NCBI RefSeq assembly: GCF_041154505.1
Contig: NZ_AP028672.1
Coordinates: forward strand, 3,388,501-3,452,500
Direction of reading: 5' to 3'
Length of the DNA: 64,000 nt
Source: Acidovorax sp. A79
GTDB taxonomy: Bacteria; Pseudomonadota; Gammaproteobacteria; Burkholderiales; Burkholderiaceae_C
Shown in pieces: positions 52,983 through 60,731 of the stretch. Each line of letters opens with the position of its first letter. Position 1 is the first letter of the stretch. The notes below the pieces were generated by a model, which did not search any database, was not told where the DNA came from, and saw only the letters and a list, made by a program, of their open reading frames with translations. Both the position numbers and the translations under genes were made by a program.

Positions 52983-54250
52983 CGGCCCCCGGCGTGCTGC
53001 CGCGGCGGGCCGCGGTGATTGTCTTCCTGGCGTTTGCCTTCGCGTATTTCCTGTCGGCCCTGGTGCGGGCGGTGACGGCCACCCTGGCGCCCACGCTGTC
53101 GCAGGAGTTCTCGCTGCACGCCAGCGACCTGGGGCTGCTGGCCGGGGGGTACTTCCTGGGGTTCGCGGCCACGCAGCTGCCGCTGGGCACCTGGCTGGAC
53201 CGGCACGGGCCCAAGAAGGTCGCCCTCGGCTTCCTGGGCGTGGCCGTGGTGGGCAGCCTGGTGTTCTCGGTGGCGACGGGGTTCTCGGGCCTGCTGGCCG
53301 GCCGCGTGCTGTGCGGCGCCGGCGTCAGTGCCTGCCTGATGGCGCCCCTCACCGGCTACCGGCGCTGGTTCGAGCCCACCCTGCAGATGCGGGCGAACTC
53401 GTGGATGCTGATGACCGGCTCGCTGGGCATGGTGGCGTCCACGCTGCCGGTGCAGTGGGCGCTGCCGCTGGTGGGATGGCGGCCCCTGTTCTGGGTCCTG
53501 GCCGCGCTGATCGCGGTATCGATGGTGGTGATTGCCGTCTGGGTGCCGGCCTGGGGCGCCGCCACCCCGCGGGCAGACGGACCGGTGTCTCCTGCCGGGG
53601 CCACCGAGGGCGCGCAACACGGCTACGCCATGGTGTGGCGCCATCCCTACTTCCAGCGCCTGGCGCCCCTGGGGTTCTTCGTGTACGGCGGCATGGTGGC
53701 CATGCAGACCCTGTGGGCCGGGCCCTGGATGCAGCGCGTGGCGGGCTACACGCCGCTGGAGGCCGCCACGGGCCTCTTCTGGATCAATGTCTCCATGCTG
53801 TGCACGTTCTGGACCTGGGGCATGCTCAACCCCTGGCTGCTGCGAAAAGGGCTGGGGGCTGACCGCCTGATGGCGGCGGGCCTCCCGCTGTGCCTGGTGG
53901 TGCTGCTGGGCACCATCGTGGCGGGGCCCCGGGCCGGGGGCGGGGCGTGGGCGCTGTTCTGCATGTCGTGCACGTTCGTATCGCTGTCGCAGCCCGCGGT
54001 GGCCATGGCGTTCCCGCAGGCGCTCGCGGGGCGGGCCTTGTCGGCCTACAACCTCGTGATTTTTGCGGGGGTGTTCGTGGTGCAGTGGGGCATCGGCCTG
54101 GCGGTGGACGCCTTCGCCGCCGCGGGCCTGTCCGCGGTGCAGTCCTTCCAGGCCGCGATGGCGGTGTACCTCGCGTGCAACGCGGGCGCCTACGCGTGGT
54201 TCCTGCTGCGGGGGCGGCGCCATAATGTGCTGCAAACCACCGCGCCATGA
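52979..54250 (+). CDS. MFS transporter
   Basis: Twelve-helix major facilitator, 423 residues. LAGGYFLGFAATQLPLGTWLDRHGPKKVALG is the motif A region between helices 2 and 3, with the D/R pair of the family, and FFVYGGMVAMQTLWAGPWM starts the second half. The sequence resembles nitrate/oxalate-type or cyanate permeases but no specific substrate is evident. Its start and stop both overlap neighbouring genes by four bases (lipoprotein and EIIA), so expression is tightly tied to the PTS genes. Confidence 0.9.
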   Translation: MTAPGVLPRRAAVIVFLAFAFAYFLSALVRAVTATLAPTLSQEFSLHASDLGLLAGGYFLGFAATQLPLGTWLDRHGPKKVALGFLGVAVVGSLVFSVATGFSGLLAGRVLCGAGVSACLMAPLTGYRRWFEPTLQMRANSWMLMTGSLGMVASTLPVQWALPLVGWRPLFWVLAALIAVSMVVIAVWVPAWGAATPRADGPVSPAGATEGAQHGYAMVWRHPYFQRLAPLGFFVYGGMVAMQTLWAGPWMQRVAGYTPLEAATGLFWINVSMLCTFWTWGMLNPWLLRKGLGADRLMAAGLPLCLVVLLGTIVAGPRAGGGAWALFCMSCTFVSLSQPAVAMAFPQALAGRALSAYNLVIFAGVFVVQWGIGLAVDAFAAAGLSAVQSFQAAMAVYLACNAGAYAWFLLRGRRHNVLQTTAP

Positions 54251-54699
54251 GCACCACCAGCATCCTCATCATCGCCCACGCCCCGCTGGCCCATGCGCTG
54301 CGCGAATGCGCGCTGCATGTGTTCCCCGACTGCGGGGGCAGCGTGTCCGCGCTCGACGTGCAGCCCAACCAGCCGCCCGAGGAGTCGCTGGCGCAGGCCC
54401 GCATCATGCTCGATCAACTGGGCGCGGATTCGACGCTGGTGCTCACCGACGTGTTCGGCGCCACGCCCTGCAACATTGCGCAGCGCCTCATCGGCAACGT
54501 GCGCTCGCGCCTGGTGACGGGCGCCAACCTGCCCATGCTGCTGCGGGCCGTGAGCTACCGCCACGAGCCCCTTGATTCGGTGGTCACCCGCGCCGTGGTG
54601 GGAGGCACCCAGGGCGTCATGCAGGTGGCCATCTCCGCACCGCAGAACCAGAATACCCGCAACCGACATGATCAAGACCCGTACGACCATCAACAATAA
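54247..54699 (+). CDS. PTS EIIA component, mannose family (EIIA-Man-like)
   Basis: Cytosolic phosphocarrier, 150 residues. The phosphorylated residue is His11 in SILIIAHAPLAHALREC, matching His10 of E. coli EIIA-Man. LVLTDVFGATPCNIAQRL and the PMLLRAV segment are family hallmarks. No EIIB, EIIC or EIID gene follows, so it cannot transport sugar by itself and is probably regulatory, as in other betaproteobacteria. Its C-terminus overlaps the HPr gene start by 32 bases in another frame. Confidence 0.93.
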   Translation: MSTTSILIIAHAPLAHALRECALHVFPDCGGSVSALDVQPNQPPEESLAQARIMLDQLGADSTLVLTDVFGATPCNIAQRLIGNVRSRLVTGANLPMLLRAVSYRHEPLDSVVTRAVVGGTQGVMQVAISAPQNQNTRNRHDQDPYDHQQ

Positions 54700-54937
54700 A
54701 CTGGGCCTGCATGCCCGCGCGTCGGCCAAGCTCACCAAGCTGGCCGGCAGCTTTCCCTGCGATGTCTTCATGAGCCGTGGCGACCGGCGCATCAACGCCA
54801 AGAGCATCATGGGCGTGATGATGCTGGCCGCCGGCATGGGCACCGAGGTGGAGATCGAAACCAGCGGCGAGCGCGAACAGGAGGCCATGGACGGGCTCCT
54901 GGCCCTGATTGCCGACAAGTTTGGCGAGGGTGAATGA
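54668..54937 (+). CDS. ptsH: Phosphocarrier protein HPr
   Basis: Cytosolic phosphocarrier of the PTS, 89 residues. His15 in NKLGLHARASAKL receives the phosphate from EI, and Ser46 in INAKSIMGVMMLA is the position phosphorylated by HPr kinase in bacteria that have one (betaproteobacteria commonly do). The start ATG at 54668 lies inside the EIIA gene, and its stop overlaps the EI start (ATGA). Confidence 0.95.
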   Translation: MIKTRTTINNKLGLHARASAKLTKLAGSFPCDVFMSRGDRRINAKSIMGVMMLAAGMGTEVEIETSGEREQEAMDGLLALIADKFGEGE

Positions 54938-56691
54938 CCTTCTCCGTCCACGGTCTCGCAGTCGCCCGCGGCATCGCCATCGGCCGTGCGGTGCTGGTGG
55001 CGTCCAGCCGGGTGGACGTGGCGCACTATTTCGTCAAGCCCGAGCAGATCGAGGGCGAGATCGAGCGGGTGCGCAACGGGCGCAATGCCGTGGTCGAGGA
55101 ACTGCAGCGCCTGCAGGTGGAGATGCCCGCCGATGCGCCGCATGAACTGACCGCGCTGCTCGACGTGCACCTGATGCTGCTGCAGGACGAGGCCCTCACG
55201 GGCGGGGTCAAGCACTGGATCACCGAGCGCCTGTACAACGCCGAGTGGGCGCTCACCACCCAGCTCGAAGTCATCGCGCGCCAGTTCGACGAGATGGAGG
55301 ACGAATACCTGCGCGAGCGCAAGGCCGACCTGGAACAGGTGGTCGAGCGCATCCTGCGCTACATGAAGGGCGTGGCCAGCCCCGTGGCGCCGCCCGCCAG
55401 CAGCCCGCGCCGCAAGACCCAGCAGGACCTGCTGCTCGACGACACGGTGGACGTGCCCCTGGTGCTGGTCGCGCACGACCTCTCGCCCGCCGACATGCTG
55501 CAGTTCAAGCAGAGCGTGTTCGCGGGCTTCGTGACCGACGTGGGCGGCAAGACCAGCCACACCGCCATCGTGGCGCGCAGCATGGACATTCCGGCCGTGG
55601 TGGGCGCGCGCGCGGCCAGCCAGCTGGTGCGCCAGGACGACTGGGTCATCATCGACGGCGATGCGGGCGTGGTCATCGTGGACCCGTCGCCCATCATCCT
55701 GGCCGAGTATGGCTTTCGCCAGCGCCAGGTGGAGTTGGAACGCGAGCGCCTGGCCCGGCTGCGCCACACCCCGGCCATCACGCTCGACGGCCACAAGATC
55801 GAGCTTCTGGCCAACATCGAGCAACCGGGCGACGCCGCCGCCGCCGTGCGCGCCGGCGCCGTGGGCGTGGGCCTGTTCCGCAGCGAGTTCCTGTTCATGG
55901 GCAAGAGCGGCAACCTGCCCGGCGAGGACGAGCAGTACCGCGCCTACTGCGAAGCCATCGACGGCATGCAGGGCCTGCCCGTCACCATCCGCACCATCGA
56001 CGTGGGCGCCGACAAGCCGCTGGACCACAAGAGCCACAAGGACAGCTACCTGAACCCGGCCCTGGGCCTGCGCGCCATCCGCTGGAGCCTGGCCGACCCG
56101 GCCATGTTCCGCACCCAGCTGCGCGCCGTGCTGCGCGCGGCGGCGCATGGCAAGGTCAACCTGCTGTTCCCGATGCTGGCGCACACGCACGAGATCCAGC
56201 AGACCATCGCGCAGGTGGACCTGGCCCGCGCCGAGCTGGATGCGCGCGGCGTGCCCTACGGCCCGGTGCAGCTGGGCGCGATGATCGAGGTGCCTGCGGC
56301 GGCGCTCATGGTGCGCACCTTCCTGCGGTATTTCGATTTCCTCTCCATCGGCACCAACGACCTGATCCAGTACACGCTGGCCATCGACCGCGCGGACGAG
56401 GCGGTGGCGCACCTGTACGACCCGCTGCACCCCGCCGTGCTGCGCCTGGTGGGCGATGTGATCGCCGAGGGCGAACGCCAGGGCAAGAGCGTCTGCGTGT
56501 GCGGCGAAACGGCCGGCGACGTGACCATGACGCGCCTGCTGCTGGGCCTGGGCCTGCGCAGCTTTTCCATGCACCCCGCGCAGATCCTGGCCATCAAGCA
56601 GGAGGTGCTGCGCGCCGACACGCGCAAGCTCGCGCCGTGGGCGCGCCAGGTGCTGGAGGGGGATGAACCCGCGGCCGCGCTGGCGCCGTAG
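54934..56691 (+). CDS. ptsI: Phosphoenolpyruvate-protein phosphotransferase (enzyme I)
   Basis: Transfers phosphate from PEP to HPr; 585 residues, complete. The active His209 is in TDVGGKTSHTAIVARS, PEP binding is in GVGLFRSEFLFMG and the C-terminal dimer region has FLSIGTNDLIQYTLAIDR and the active-site VCVCGETAGD. N-terminal HPr-binding helices precede the His domain. It lacks the GAF domain of PtsP and is a standard EI. A repeat A copy lies just after the stop. The EIIA-HPr-EI trio without permease is a regulatory PTS likely linked to HPr kinase. Confidence 0.96.
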   Translation: MTFSVHGLAVARGIAIGRAVLVASSRVDVAHYFVKPEQIEGEIERVRNGRNAVVEELQRLQVEMPADAPHELTALLDVHLMLLQDEALTGGVKHWITERLYNAEWALTTQLEVIARQFDEMEDEYLRERKADLEQVVERILRYMKGVASPVAPPASSPRRKTQQDLLLDDTVDVPLVLVAHDLSPADMLQFKQSVFAGFVTDVGGKTSHTAIVARSMDIPAVVGARAASQLVRQDDWVIIDGDAGVVIVDPSPIILAEYGFRQRQVELERERLARLRHTPAITLDGHKIELLANIEQPGDAAAAVRAGAVGVGLFRSEFLFMGKSGNLPGEDEQYRAYCEAIDGMQGLPVTIRTIDVGADKPLDHKSHKDSYLNPALGLRAIRWSLADPAMFRTQLRAVLRAAAHGKVNLLFPMLAHTHEIQQTIAQVDLARAELDARGVPYGPVQLGAMIEVPAAALMVRTFLRYFDFLSIGTNDLIQYTLAIDRADEAVAHLYDPLHPAVLRLVGDVIAEGERQGKSVCVCGETAGDVTMTRLLLGLGLRSFSMHPAQILAIKQEVLRADTRKLAPWARQVLEGDEPAAALAP

Positions 56692-56703
56692 GGTGGTGCT
56701 GAA

Positions 56704-56762
56704 ATGCTCCTTAATTGATAGCTTTCTGCGCTTGATGGACCGGCGCCAGGGGCCGGTTTCGC
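56704..56762 (+). repeat. Repeat A copy 13
   Basis: ATGCTCCTTAATTGATAGCT, TTCTGCGCTTGATGGACCGG, CGCCAGGGGCCGGTTTCG. It follows the EI stop by 12 bases. Confidence 0.75.
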
Positions 56763-56867
56763 CAGATTTTTTTGAAAAGTGAAGCGCGGCGTCCGCCAGC
56801 CTGCAAGGCCGGCGGATGCACTTCTCCCCGCCCGTTCTGATGGCCTGCGCTGCATCCAGAAAAACCC

Positions 56868-58121
56868 ATGCCTCCCATGCAGCTTGCCCACGCAGACCCG
56901 TCCCTCATCGACTCGCCCCAGGCCCTGCGGCGGCTTCTTGCGACCCTGGGCCTCGTCGTGCTGGGGAACAGCAGCATGTACGTGGTGTCGGTGGTGCTTC
57001 CGGCGGTGCAGAGCGAGTTCGGAATCGGCCGCGCCAGCGCCTCGCTGCCCTATACCCTGATGATGGTCTGCCTGGGCCTGGGCGGGCTATGGACAGGGCG
57101 GCTGGCGGACCGCCACGGCCTGATGCCCGTGCTCTGGCTGGGTGCCCTGGCGGTGTTTGGCGGCTTCATGGGGGCGAGCCTGTCGGGCAGCATCTGGGCT
57201 TTCGGCTTGGCGCACGCGGTGATGGGGTTCATTGGCGGCTCCGCGACGTTCGCGCCCTTGCTGGCCGATACGGCGCTTTGGTGGAATCGCCGGCGGGGCA
57301 TCGCGGTGGCGGTGTGCGCCAGCGGCAACTACGTGGCGGGCGCGGTCTGGCCGCCCATCGTGCAATACGGCGTCGACTCCATCGGCTGGCGGCCTACCTA
57401 CATGGTGCTGGGCAGCATCTGCGGCGTGGGTATGCTCGCGCTGTCCCTGCGCATGCGCCAGCGCCCTCCCGCGATTCCGGCGTCTGCGGCAGCGGGCGCG
57501 AACCGGGCGGCGCCGGACCGTGCCCGCCCTTTCGGCCTGGCTCCGAACCACGCGATGGCGCTGCTGTGCCTGGCAGGCATCGCGTGCTGCGTCGCCATGG
57601 CCATGCCGCAGGTCCACATCGTGGCCTACTGCACGGACCTGGGCTTCGGCGCCGCCCAGGGCGCCCAGATGCTGTCGCTCATGCTGGCCTGCGGCATCGT
57701 GAGCCGCCTGGTCTTCGGGCTGATCTGCGACCGCATCGGCGGCATCCGCACCCTGTTGCTGGGATCGGCGCTGCAGGGCATCGCCCTCGTGCTTTTCCTT
57801 CCCTACGACGGCCTGGTGCCGCTGTACGTCATCTCGGGGCTATTCGGGCTGTTCCAGGGCGGCATCGTGCCCACCTACGCCATCATCGTGCGCGAGTACT
57901 TCCCGCCCGGCCAGGCGAGCGTGCGGGTGGGGGGCGTCATCATGGCCACGCTCGTCGGCATGGCGCTGGGCGGCTGGCTTTCCGGCTGGATATTCGACGC
58001 CACGGGAAGCTACCACGCCGCCTTTCTCAACGGCATCGGCTGGAACCTGCTGAACCTCTCCATCACCGGCTGGCTCTACCTGCGCGTGCGCCGGGAGCGC
58101 GCGGACCCGCGCATGCCGTGA
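56868..58121 (+). CDS. MFS transporter, possibly monocarboxylate-type
   Basis: Twelve-helix permease, 417 residues, with the motif A region GLGGLWTGRLADRHGLMPVLW, the second-half start NHAMALLCLAGIACCVAMAMPQVHIV and GLICDRIGGIRTLLLGS. The overall arrangement resembles bacterial OFA/MCT-like permeases of organic acids, but this is only a family-level call. An alternative start two codons later exists. No ribosome site is clear. It stands alone, with repeat A copies on both sides. Confidence 0.88.
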   Translation: MPPMQLAHADPSLIDSPQALRRLLATLGLVVLGNSSMYVVSVVLPAVQSEFGIGRASASLPYTLMMVCLGLGGLWTGRLADRHGLMPVLWLGALAVFGGFMGASLSGSIWAFGLAHAVMGFIGGSATFAPLLADTALWWNRRRGIAVAVCASGNYVAGAVWPPIVQYGVDSIGWRPTYMVLGSICGVGMLALSLRMRQRPPAIPASAAAGANRAAPDRARPFGLAPNHAMALLCLAGIACCVAMAMPQVHIVAYCTDLGFGAAQGAQMLSLMLACGIVSRLVFGLICDRIGGIRTLLLGSALQGIALVLFLPYDGLVPLYVISGLFGLFQGGIVPTYAIIVREYFPPGQASVRVGGVIMATLVGMALGGWLSGWIFDATGSYHAAFLNGIGWNLLNLSITGWLYLRVRRERADPRMP

Positions 58122-58122
58122 A

Positions 58123-58177
58123 TTGCTCCTGAATAGATAGCACTCCGCGCTTGCCGGACAAGCACGGGAGGCCCGCT
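58123..58177 (+). repeat. Repeat A copy 14
   Basis: TTGCTCCTGAATAGATAGCA, CTCCGCGCTTGCCGGACAAG, CACGGGAGGCCCGC. It lies between the convergent MFS and methyltransferase genes. Confidence 0.75.
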
Positions 58178-58187
58178 GGATGCAGAT

Positions 58188-58793
58188 TCACACGGGCCGC
58201 CGCAGGGCCAGCACGCTCCAGCGCACGTCCGGCCGCCCCTGGGCGTCGTCCCGCGTTCCGCTGTGCGCGGTGGCCAGCCCGTGCCGTGCGCCCAGCGCCG
58301 CCGTTTCCTGCATCGACACGTCGAACATGCGCCGCCCCCGGGGCACGGGGCCATGGCGCAGCGACATCACCACCAGCGCGCCCGGCGCGAGCAGGTCCGC
58401 CACGGCCCGCATGGCGGCGGCGCGTTCCGCGGCGTCCAGATGCATCCACACGGCGGTCAGCAGCACCAGGTCGAACTGGCGGCCCCGCAGGCCGGTGAGC
58501 GCGGGCAGGTGGTCGTCCACCCACTCGATGGGCAGCCCCGCGTGGATGCGCTGCCCCTCCTGCCGCAAGGCCGCCGTGGGCTCGGCGGCCACCACATGGT
58601 GGCCCGCGCGCACCAGCGCGGCAGCGTCCCGTCCCGAGCCCGCGCCGATGTCGAGCACCCGGCTGGGCGCGCGCGGGAACAGGTGCAGCGTGCTGCGGTG
58701 CACATCGGCGAACGCGATGCTTTCATACTGCGCCGCCAGCGCGGCGGCGTGCGTGCCATAGCCCGCCGTGCCGGGGATGGGGAGGGTGTCCAT
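58188..58793 (-). CDS. Class I SAM-dependent methyltransferase
   Basis: Cytosolic methyltransferase of 201 residues. Motif I is VLDIGAGSGRDAAAL, motif II/acidic loop is VVAAEPTAALRQEGQ, and the post-motif region is FDLVLLTAVWMHLDAAERAAAMRAV, the Methyltransf_11/25 pattern. The substrate is not evident. The ATG at 58793 starts MDTLPIPGTAGYGTHAA. It follows the EamA gene on the same strand by 75 bases, separated by repeat A copy 15; the two may be co-transcribed. Confidence 0.9.
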   Translation of the reverse strand: MDTLPIPGTAGYGTHAAALAAQYESIAFADVHRSTLHLFPRAPSRVLDIGAGSGRDAAALVRAGHHVVAAEPTAALRQEGQRIHAGLPIEWVDDHLPALTGLRGRQFDLVLLTAVWMHLDAAERAAAMRAVADLLAPGALVVMSLRHGPVPRGRRMFDVSMQETAALGARHGLATAHSGTRDDAQGRPDVRWSVLALRRPV

Positions 58794-58807
58794 GCGAGGA
58801 TCGGGTT

Positions 58808-58866
58808 TGCTATCGGATAAATAGCTATCAGCGCTTGATGGGCAAGCGCCTGGGCCATTTTGATTG
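58808..58866 (+). repeat. Repeat A copy 15
   Basis: TTTGCTATCGGATAAATAGC, TATCAGCGCTTGATGGGCAA, GCGCCTGGGCCATTTTG: the closest copy in this window to my consensus. It fills the gap between the EamA gene and the methyltransferase gene. Confidence 0.9.
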
Positions 58867-58868
58867 AA

Positions 58869-59702
58869 TCAGCGCGCCCGCATGCCCATCACGGCCGCGC
58901 CGATGATCATCACCGTGGCCAGCGCGATGCTCCAGGTGAACGGGCGGCCGCTCACCGCGATCAGCAGCGCGGTGGACGCCAGCGGCGTGACGTAGCTCAG
59001 GATGCCGATGTGCCGCGCGTCGCCCAGCTTGAGTGCCTTGTCCCATAGAAAGAACGAGGCGCCCAGCGGGCCCAGGCCCAGCACGGCCAGCAGCGCCCAG
59101 TCGCGCGGCTGCAGCGCCACGGCGGGCTCCAGCAGCGCGTGGCACAGCAGCGACAGCACGCCCGACACCAGCCCGAACAGGCCGATGGCGGTGGTGGGGA
59201 ACGCCGCCACCCGCTTGGTCATGAGCGAATAGGTGGCCCAGATGAAGGCCGCCGCCAGCGCCGGCAGGTAGCCCCAGGCGAGGGTGCCGCTCAGCGCGCG
59301 CCCGCCCGCGATGGCGATGGCGGCCCCGCCAAAGCCCAGCAGTGCCGCCAGCACATGCGGCGTGCGCAGCGACACGCCGGGCAGCACCACGGGCGAGAGC
59401 ACGACGATGAACAGCGGCCACAGGTAGTTGACCAGGTTGGCCTCGACCGGCGGCGCGTGGCGCAGCGCGATGAACAGCAGGAAGTGGTAGGCGAACAGGC
59501 CGTACACCCCCAGCGCCAGCGTGCGCGCCGGAATGCGCCACTGCGACGGATCGCGCAGCACGAAGGGCCAGGCCGGCACGCTGCCGATGATGAGCGCGAT
59601 GCCCGTGAGCAGGAACGGCGGAATGTGGGTGAGCGACACGCCCAGCGAGGCGAGCGAGGCCCACAGGGCGATGGCACCGAGGGCATAGAGATTGGCTTGC
59701 AT
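58869..59702 (-). CDS. EamA/DMT-family transporter
   Basis: Ten-helix exporter of the drug/metabolite superfamily, 277 residues. The first EamA repeat contains LYALGAIALWASLASLGVSLTHIPPFLLTGIAL and NLVNYLWPLFIVVLSP, characteristic of the YdcZ/RarD-like or threonine exporter-like branch. The ATG at 59702 starts MQANLYALGA; the longer frame to 59789 is Arg/Ala-rich and unlikely. It lies downstream of an AraC-type regulator on the same strand, a frequent pairing. Confidence 0.88.
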   Translation of the reverse strand: MQANLYALGAIALWASLASLGVSLTHIPPFLLTGIALIIGSVPAWPFVLRDPSQWRIPARTLALGVYGLFAYHFLLFIALRHAPPVEANLVNYLWPLFIVVLSPVVLPGVSLRTPHVLAALLGFGGAAIAIAGGRALSGTLAWGYLPALAAAFIWATYSLMTKRVAAFPTTAIGLFGLVSGVLSLLCHALLEPAVALQPRDWALLAVLGLGPLGASFFLWDKALKLGDARHIGILSYVTPLASTALLIAVSGRPFTWSIALATVMIIGAAVMGMRAR

Positions 59703-59779
59703 GGGCTTGACTGTATGCGCGAGCGGCGGCCCGCATCGTCGCGCAACGGCGGCAGCTCGTCGCGCAGCGGCGGTGCGGC

Positions 59780-59848
59780 GGCGCCGCACCGGTCATTCCC
59801 TCACCGATCCATGCATCCATTCATTTGCTCACTCACCCATTCGCCGGT
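59780..59848. repeat. Low-complexity ATTC/CAC-rich tract
   Basis: Short degenerate tandem pattern (CATCCATTCATTTGCTCACT and further CATTC/TTCACC units) directly after the AraC-type gene's stop. It has a distinct composition (AT-rich and purine/pyrimidine-skewed) compared with the surrounding coding sequence. Confidence 0.4.
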
Positions 59849-60595
59849 TCATTCACCGGGGCCCGGGCTCCCCGCCGCGCCCGCCTGGCGCCGCAGCGCC
59901 GCGGTCAGCGCCGAGGGTGAACGGTAGCCCGTGCGCTGCGCCACTTCGGCCACGGCCATCCCGCCGCCGCGCAGCAGCCGGGCCTGTGCCAGCCGCTGGC
60001 CGCGCAGCCAGGCCATGGGGCCCAGGCCCTGCTCGTCGCGGCAGCGGGCCGCGAACTGGCTGGGGCTCAGGTGCACGCGCGCGGCCAGGTCGGCGACCGA
60101 GAGCGCCCCGTCCCACTGCTGCGCGGCCCACTGCCGCAGCGCGGCCCAGTCGATCGGCCGCTGGCGCGAGGGTGCCAGGCCGGGGGGCCAGGCGCGGGGG
60201 CCGGAGCCTGCCAGCCACGCCTCCAGCAACAGCGCCGGGCCGTGGGCCTGCGCCAGGGGGCGGCCTTGCTGCAGTGCGCCCGCCAGGTAGTGCGCCAGCG
60301 GCAGGGCCTCGGCGGGGGGCGCGCTGGCGCCCTGGCCGTGCGGCCGCAGGCAGCGCGCCCATCCGGGCTGCGCACTGTCGAGCACCAGGCACAGGCTGCC
60401 GCGCGCCGACTCGAAGTCATGGCGGTCGCCCGGGGCGATCACGCACCCCCCGCCGGGGCTGACGCGCACGCCGCGCCCCTCGACTTCGAGGTCGAGGGCG
60501 CCGGACAGCCCCAGCAGGACCTGGAAGTGGTCATGGCTGTGGCTGCCGGGAGAAGCACCGTAGCGGCGCAGCGAAAGCTGTTCGGAGGAGGGCAT
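59849..60595 (-). CDS. AraC-family transcriptional regulator
   Basis: DNA-binding protein of 248 residues. The N-terminal half is a cupin (HSHDHFQVLLGLSGALDLEVEG, with the two-His motif) that binds a small molecule, and the C-terminal half has two helix-turn-helix motifs (LSVADLAARVHLSPSQFAARCRDEQG and AVAEVAQRTGYRSPSALTAALRR). The start is ATG at 60595 or GTG at 60601. It probably controls the EamA gene downstream; effector and operator are unknown. Confidence 0.92.
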   Translation of the reverse strand: MPSSEQLSLRRYGASPGSHSHDHFQVLLGLSGALDLEVEGRGVRVSPGGGCVIAPGDRHDFESARGSLCLVLDSAQPGWARCLRPHGQGASAPPAEALPLAHYLAGALQQGRPLAQAHGPALLLEAWLAGSGPRAWPPGLAPSRQRPIDWAALRQWAAQQWDGALSVADLAARVHLSPSQFAARCRDEQGLGPMAWLRGQRLAQARLLRGGGMAVAEVAQRTGYRSPSALTAALRRQAGAAGSPGPGE

Positions 60596-60731
60596 GTGCA
60601 CCGTGGATTTTGCTGCAACCGCACACGGACCACCAGCCGGGCGGGCGCGCGCCGGGGTGGCGATTTTTTCCTTCGCGCTTTGAATTTATGTTGCTAGAGT
60701 GAATTTCAACAAGTGGCAACAAGGAATTCAT

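Noticed and set aside
54668..54699. Frameshift between EIIA and HPr
   Set aside because: The 32-base overlap could suggest an error, but both proteins have complete, conserved ends, and overlapping starts are the rule in this string.
59703..59789. N-terminal extension of the EamA gene at 58869
   Set aside because: The 29 extra residues are Arg/Ala-rich and lack homology; the ATG at 59702 fits the family start.
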